This document shows, in pieces, positions 61,253 to 64,000 of a DNA stretch of 64,000 nt. Made by a program: the position numbers and the translations under genes. The stretch covers positions 186,001 through 250,000 of the forward strand of contig NZ_BOLM01000004.1 in NCBI RefSeq assembly GCF_016861605.1. Reading direction: 5' to 3'. The stretch comes from Levilactobacillus wangkuiensis. GTDB taxonomy: Bacteria > Bacillota > Bacilli > Lactobacillales > Lactobacillaceae. Position 1 is the stretch's first letter; each line of letters begins with the position of its first letter. Under the pieces are notes generated by a model. The model was not told where the DNA came from and did no database searches. It was given only the letters and a program-made list of their open reading frames with translations.

Positions 61253-63186
61253 GTATTAAAAATCGGTTCGTCTTCTCACTCATCCTGTCCCTGCCCTTAT
61301 TAGTTGAAATGTTTACCAGCCCACTAGGCATCATGTTGCCCGGCGGCGTTTGGACCATGTTCTTCCTCACCACGGCGGTCATGGCCGTTTCGGCGGGGCC
61401 CTTCATCGAAAGCGCCTGGGCCGCCTTCCGTCACCACCACGCCAACATGGATACCCTGGTCGCCATTGGGACGATTACTGCTTACCTGTACAGCTTCTAC
61501 GCCATGTTAGCCGGCAAGGACGTCTTCTTTGAAAGTGCCGCCTTCGTGGTCACCCTGATTTTACTGGGCCAATATTTCGAAGAGAAAATGAAGCACTCCG
61601 CTTCCGGTGCCGTCAGCAAGTTAGTCGACCTGCAGGCCAAGGACGCCGAAGTCATGCGCGACGGCCAACTGGTCAAGGTACCTCTGGCCGAAGTCGCTGT
61701 CGGTGACATCATTCGCGTGCGTCCCGGCCAAAAGATTGCCGTCGATGGCGTCATCACCGAAGGCACCTCGACCATCGACGAATCCATGGTCACCGGCGAA
61801 AGCATGCCCGTCACCAAGAAGGCTGGCGACCACGTCATCGGCGCCACCATGAACAGCAACGGGACCTTCATGTTCAAGGCCAGCAAGGTCGGCAACGACA
61901 CCCTACTTTCCCAAATCGTGGAAATGGTCAAGAAGGCTCAGACCAGTCACGCACCGATTCAGAAGTCCGTGGATAAGGTCGCCGATATCTTTGTCCCCGC
62001 CGTCTTGATTGTGGCCATCGCCACCTTTACCATCTGGTACGTCTTCATCGGCGCCTCCCTGGTCACGGCCATGCTCTTCGCCGTTTCCGTCGTCATCATC
62101 GCCTGCCCGTGTGCGCTAGGGATTGCGACGCCAACCGCCTTAATGGTGGGGACCGGTCGCAGTGCTAAGATGGGCATCCTGATCAAAAACGGGGAAGTCC
62201 TCGAAGCCGCTAACCACGTTAAGACGGTCGTTTTCGACAAGACCGGGACCATCACTGAGGGTCATCCCCAGGTCACGGACATTGTCGGCGACGAAGCCAC
62301 GGTCTTACGGGTGGCGGCTAACCTCGAAGTCTCCTCAGAACATCCCCTGGCCGCCGCCATTTTGGACAAGGCCAAGGCCGAAAAAGTTGACGTCACCGCT
62401 GCTGAAAACTTCCAAGCCATCGAAGGTAAAGGGGTTCAGGCTACGGTTGACGGGCAACAAGCCTTTATTGGGAATGATAAATTGATTGCCGATTACAAGT
62501 TAGACGCGACCCTGAGCGACCGCATGGCTCAGCTACAAAGTGAAGCCAAGACGGTGGTTCTCGTGGGGATTGCCGACCAAATTATTGGGTTGATTGCCAT
62601 TCAAGACGCGCCTAAAGCCAGTTCCGCTGGCGCCATGGCCGCACTCAAGGCACGCGGGTTACGGACGGTCATGTTGACCGGGGATAACCAACGGGTCGCC
62701 GAGGCCATTGCGGCCGAAGTGGGCATCGACACGGTCATCGCCGACGTGCTGCCCGGTGACAAGGCCGACCACGTCAAGCAACTCCAGGCCGAGGGGCCAG
62801 TTGCCTTCGTGGGTGACGGCATCAACGACGCCCCCGCCTTAACCACGGCCGACGTCGGAATCGCCATGGGTTCCGGGACCGATATTGCCATCGAATCCGG
62901 TGGCATCGTCCTAGTCAAGAATGACCTGATGGACGTGGTCCGGGCCCTCGAGCTCAGCAAGAAGACCTTTAACCGGATCAAGTTGAACCTGTTCTGGGCC
63001 TTCATCTACAACACGTTGGGCATTCCCGTTGCCGCTGGGGTCTTCGCCGTCTTCGGCCTGGCGTTGAATCCTGAAATTGCCGGCCTGGGCATGGCCTTGA
63101 GTTCCCTGTCCGTCGTCGCCAGTTCCCTGTTGTTGAATAAGTCAAAATTAACGTCAACGCCGGCCACCGACGCCCACGTTGCCTAA
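61249..63186 (+). CDS. copA: Copper-exporting P1B-type ATPase without metal-binding N-domain
   Basis: 645 aa. TGES (182-185), CPC (286-288) in ACPCALG, DKTGT (330), SSEHPL, and GDGINDAP; eight helices. CPC in helix 6 and the SxxM ending agree with Cu+ transport. The start MSIKNRF leaves no N-terminal heavy-metal-associated domain, so chaperoning may be done by the linked cupredoxin-like proteins. An HHHAN segment lies near residue 62. Copper-inducible through CopY (cop boxes). Confidence 0.9.
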   Translation: MSIKNRFVFSLILSLPLLVEMFTSPLGIMLPGGVWTMFFLTTAVMAVSAGPFIESAWAAFRHHHANMDTLVAIGTITAYLYSFYAMLAGKDVFFESAAFVVTLILLGQYFEEKMKHSASGAVSKLVDLQAKDAEVMRDGQLVKVPLAEVAVGDIIRVRPGQKIAVDGVITEGTSTIDESMVTGESMPVTKKAGDHVIGATMNSNGTFMFKASKVGNDTLLSQIVEMVKKAQTSHAPIQKSVDKVADIFVPAVLIVAIATFTIWYVFIGASLVTAMLFAVSVVIIACPCALGIATPTALMVGTGRSAKMGILIKNGEVLEAANHVKTVVFDKTGTITEGHPQVTDIVGDEATVLRVAANLEVSSEHPLAAAILDKAKAEKVDVTAAENFQAIEGKGVQATVDGQQAFIGNDKLIADYKLDATLSDRMAQLQSEAKTVVLVGIADQIIGLIAIQDAPKASSAGAMAALKARGLRTVMLTGDNQRVAEAIAAEVGIDTVIADVLPGDKADHVKQLQAEGPVAFVGDGINDAPALTTADVGIAMGSGTDIAIESGGIVLVKNDLMDVVRALELSKKTFNRIKLNLFWAFIYNTLGIPVAAGVFAVFGLALNPEIAGLGMALSSLSVVASSLLLNKSKLTSTPATDAHVA

Positions 63187-63202
63187 ACCGGAGGGATTTC
63201 TC

Positions 63203-63307
63203 ATGGACGAAAAATTTTGGAGTAAAAGCACGCGGTTGACCGCCATCGCCGCCATTGTCTACCTAATCGTGGCCACAGGCGTTGGCATGCTGATCACGAA
63301 TCACTAA
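63203..63307 (+). CDS. 34-aa single-helix microprotein in the copper operon
   Basis: MDEKFWSKSTRLTAIAAIVY begins a 34-aa protein: a short charged start, one membrane helix (about 14-31), then TNH. CCGGAGGG at proper spacing and position 16 nt after the ATPase stop, before the operon terminator, support translation. Likely a regulator or small subunit of the ATPase (inference). Similar tiny proteins are easily missed. Confidence 0.6.
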   Translation: MDEKFWSKSTRLTAIAAIVYLIVATGVGMLITNH

Positions 63308-63319
63308 TTTTAGCCAAAT

Positions 63320-63368
63320 GAAAACCGTTGCCGCCAGCGCCTACGAGCGTTGGTAGCAACGGTTTTTT
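63320..63368. terminator. Bidirectional terminator
   Basis: AAAACCGTTGC pairs with GCAACGGTTTTTT, with a GC-rich middle hairpin, between convergent genes. Confidence 0.85.
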
Positions 63369-63370
63369 GA

Positions 63371-63841
63371 TTATTTCTGGAGAGCTGTAAGAATATCGGG
63401 TTCCACTTTATCAGGGGTGGTAATTGGGGCGTAGCGGTCGATCAACTGACCATCGCGGCCAATCAGAAATTTGGTAAAATTCCACTTGATCCGACCGTGA
63501 CCCGCGGTGGCCTTGAGGTAGGTGAACAACGGGTCCTCATCATCCCCGTTGACCGCAATCTTTTTGGTCATGGGAAAAGTGACCCCGTAATGCATCTGGC
63601 AAAAGTCGCTGGTGGCGGCGTCGGTCGCTAACTCCTGGTGGAATTGGTTGGATGGCAGGCCGAGAACCTCGAAGCCCTGCTCATGGTACTTGCGGTAGAG
63701 CGCTTCAATGCCTTCCAGCTGGGGCGCGAGGCCACATTTACTGGCGGTATTCACGATCAACAACACCTTGCCCTGATAGTCCTTGAAGTCAATGGCCTGG
63801 CCACTCATTTCCGTTTCGGTAAACTCGTAAATCGTTGCCAT
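63371..63841 (-). CDS. Glutathione peroxidase family protein
   Basis: 156-aa thioredoxin-fold peroxidase. Peroxidatic Cys36 in NTASKCGLAPQ, the Gln of LPSNQFHQE and the Trp of IKWNFTKFLI complete the tetrad. It is a Cys, not selenocysteine, form, and the few bacterial members use thioredoxin as reductant (family knowledge). Upstream lies a 25-nt palindrome. Confidence 0.92.
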   Translation of the reverse strand: MATIYEFTETEMSGQAIDFKDYQGKVLLIVNTASKCGLAPQLEGIEALYRKYHEQGFEVLGLPSNQFHQELATDAATSDFCQMHYGVTFPMTKKIAVNGDDEDPLFTYLKATAGHGRIKWNFTKFLIGRDGQLIDRYAPITTPDKVEPDILTALQK

Positions 63842-63884
63842 AGAACCGCATCCCTTCCGATTGCACGCTTAATGTTTAGCCTTT

Positions 63885-63909
63885 TAATTAATTGTGTACA
63901 AATTAATTA
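63885..63909. promoter_or_regulatory. Palindromic operator upstream of the peroxidase gene
   Basis: TAATTAATT (63885-63893), 7 nt GTGTACA, AATTAATTA (63901-63909). AT-rich dyads of this kind are typical MarR/OhrR-type sites (family knowledge). No more genes are seen to 64000. Confidence 0.5.
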
Positions 63910-64000
63910 TACATCATTAAATTCCCATTGGCGCGCAATCTGCTGGAAAACGGCTGCTAGTCTTTGTCATAGATTGCTCGCAAGCTGGCTAAATCTGCGG

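Overview
The window looks like chromosomal DNA from a member of the Lactobacillaceae, probably a fairly GC-rich heterofermentative lineage such as Levilactobacillus (inference). The evidence is the gene set: a subtype-B tannase with catalytic Ser163 as in the Lactiplantibacillus plantarum enzyme, DUF5776 surface proteins, catabolic arcB/arcC, CopY-type cop boxes, CcpA cre sites, GPH sugar transport, membrane transhydrogenase and many Gram-positive Shine-Dalgarno sites. I see no rRNA, tRNA, CRISPR array, transposase or phage gene.

Layout. 0.3-2.3 kb: two-gene ABC exporter behind two perfect palindromic operators. 2.4-4.9 kb: arsR-arsA-arsD without an efflux pump. 5.3-8.9 kb: amidotransferase-like protein, secreted protein, two tandem DUF1697 genes, a peptide-deformylase-like gene and a membrane protein. 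9.6-11.3 kb: thioredoxin/disulfide reductase operon behind a CsoR/CstR-like palindrome. 11.5-16.2 kb: tannase, unknown protein, amino-acid permease with cre-controlled promoter, 3-hydroxyacyl-CoA dehydrogenase. 16.2-25.3 kb: an AT-rich defence island, made of a type II restriction-modification set (two nucleases, two adenine methyltransferases) and, convergent to it across a 23-bp perfect hairpin, a four-gene operon of PLD-helicase, small protein, DndD-like ATPase and an unknown protein. 25.5-26.9 kb: DUF4867 protein and pyrrolidone-carboxylate peptidase. 27-34 kb: alpha-galactosidase (GH36), PucR-type regulator, winged-helix regulator, GPH transporter and GH31 glycosidase, probably one alpha-galactoside utilisation locus. 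34-38 kb: secreted acid phosphatase with an autotransporter-type repeat, and an LRR/DUF5776 surface protein. 38-47 kb: multidrug ABC with its MarR, VOC proteins, TauE/SafE transporter, divergent MFS/MarR pair, and a YtrA-type GntR/ABC operon. 48-51 kb: pntA1-pntA2-pntB. 52.9-58.8 kb: arcB-arcC-yfcC divergent from a GlnK/GlnL-type two-component system. 59.4-63.9 kb: class-A beta-lactamase-like serine hydrolase, copper operon with cop boxes and a 34-aa microprotein, glutathione peroxidase.

The most unusual content is non-coding. Family 1 (about 160-170 nt, at 46-205, 4951-5120, 47503-47666, 47785-47948 and 51299-51459) folds into a long closing stem plus three hairpins; stem sequences change between copies while base pairing is kept and loop/junction bases are conserved. 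Family 2 (about 130-140 nt, four copies at 8989-9545, one full and two degenerate at 58783-59193) has an enclosing stem, a long hairpin whose 16-17 bp arm is completely different between copies yet fully paired, and a conserved 3' core. These compensatory changes within a single genome are what structured RNA (or a selected DNA hairpin) would show. I cannot assign either family to a known RNA, and no database search was possible.
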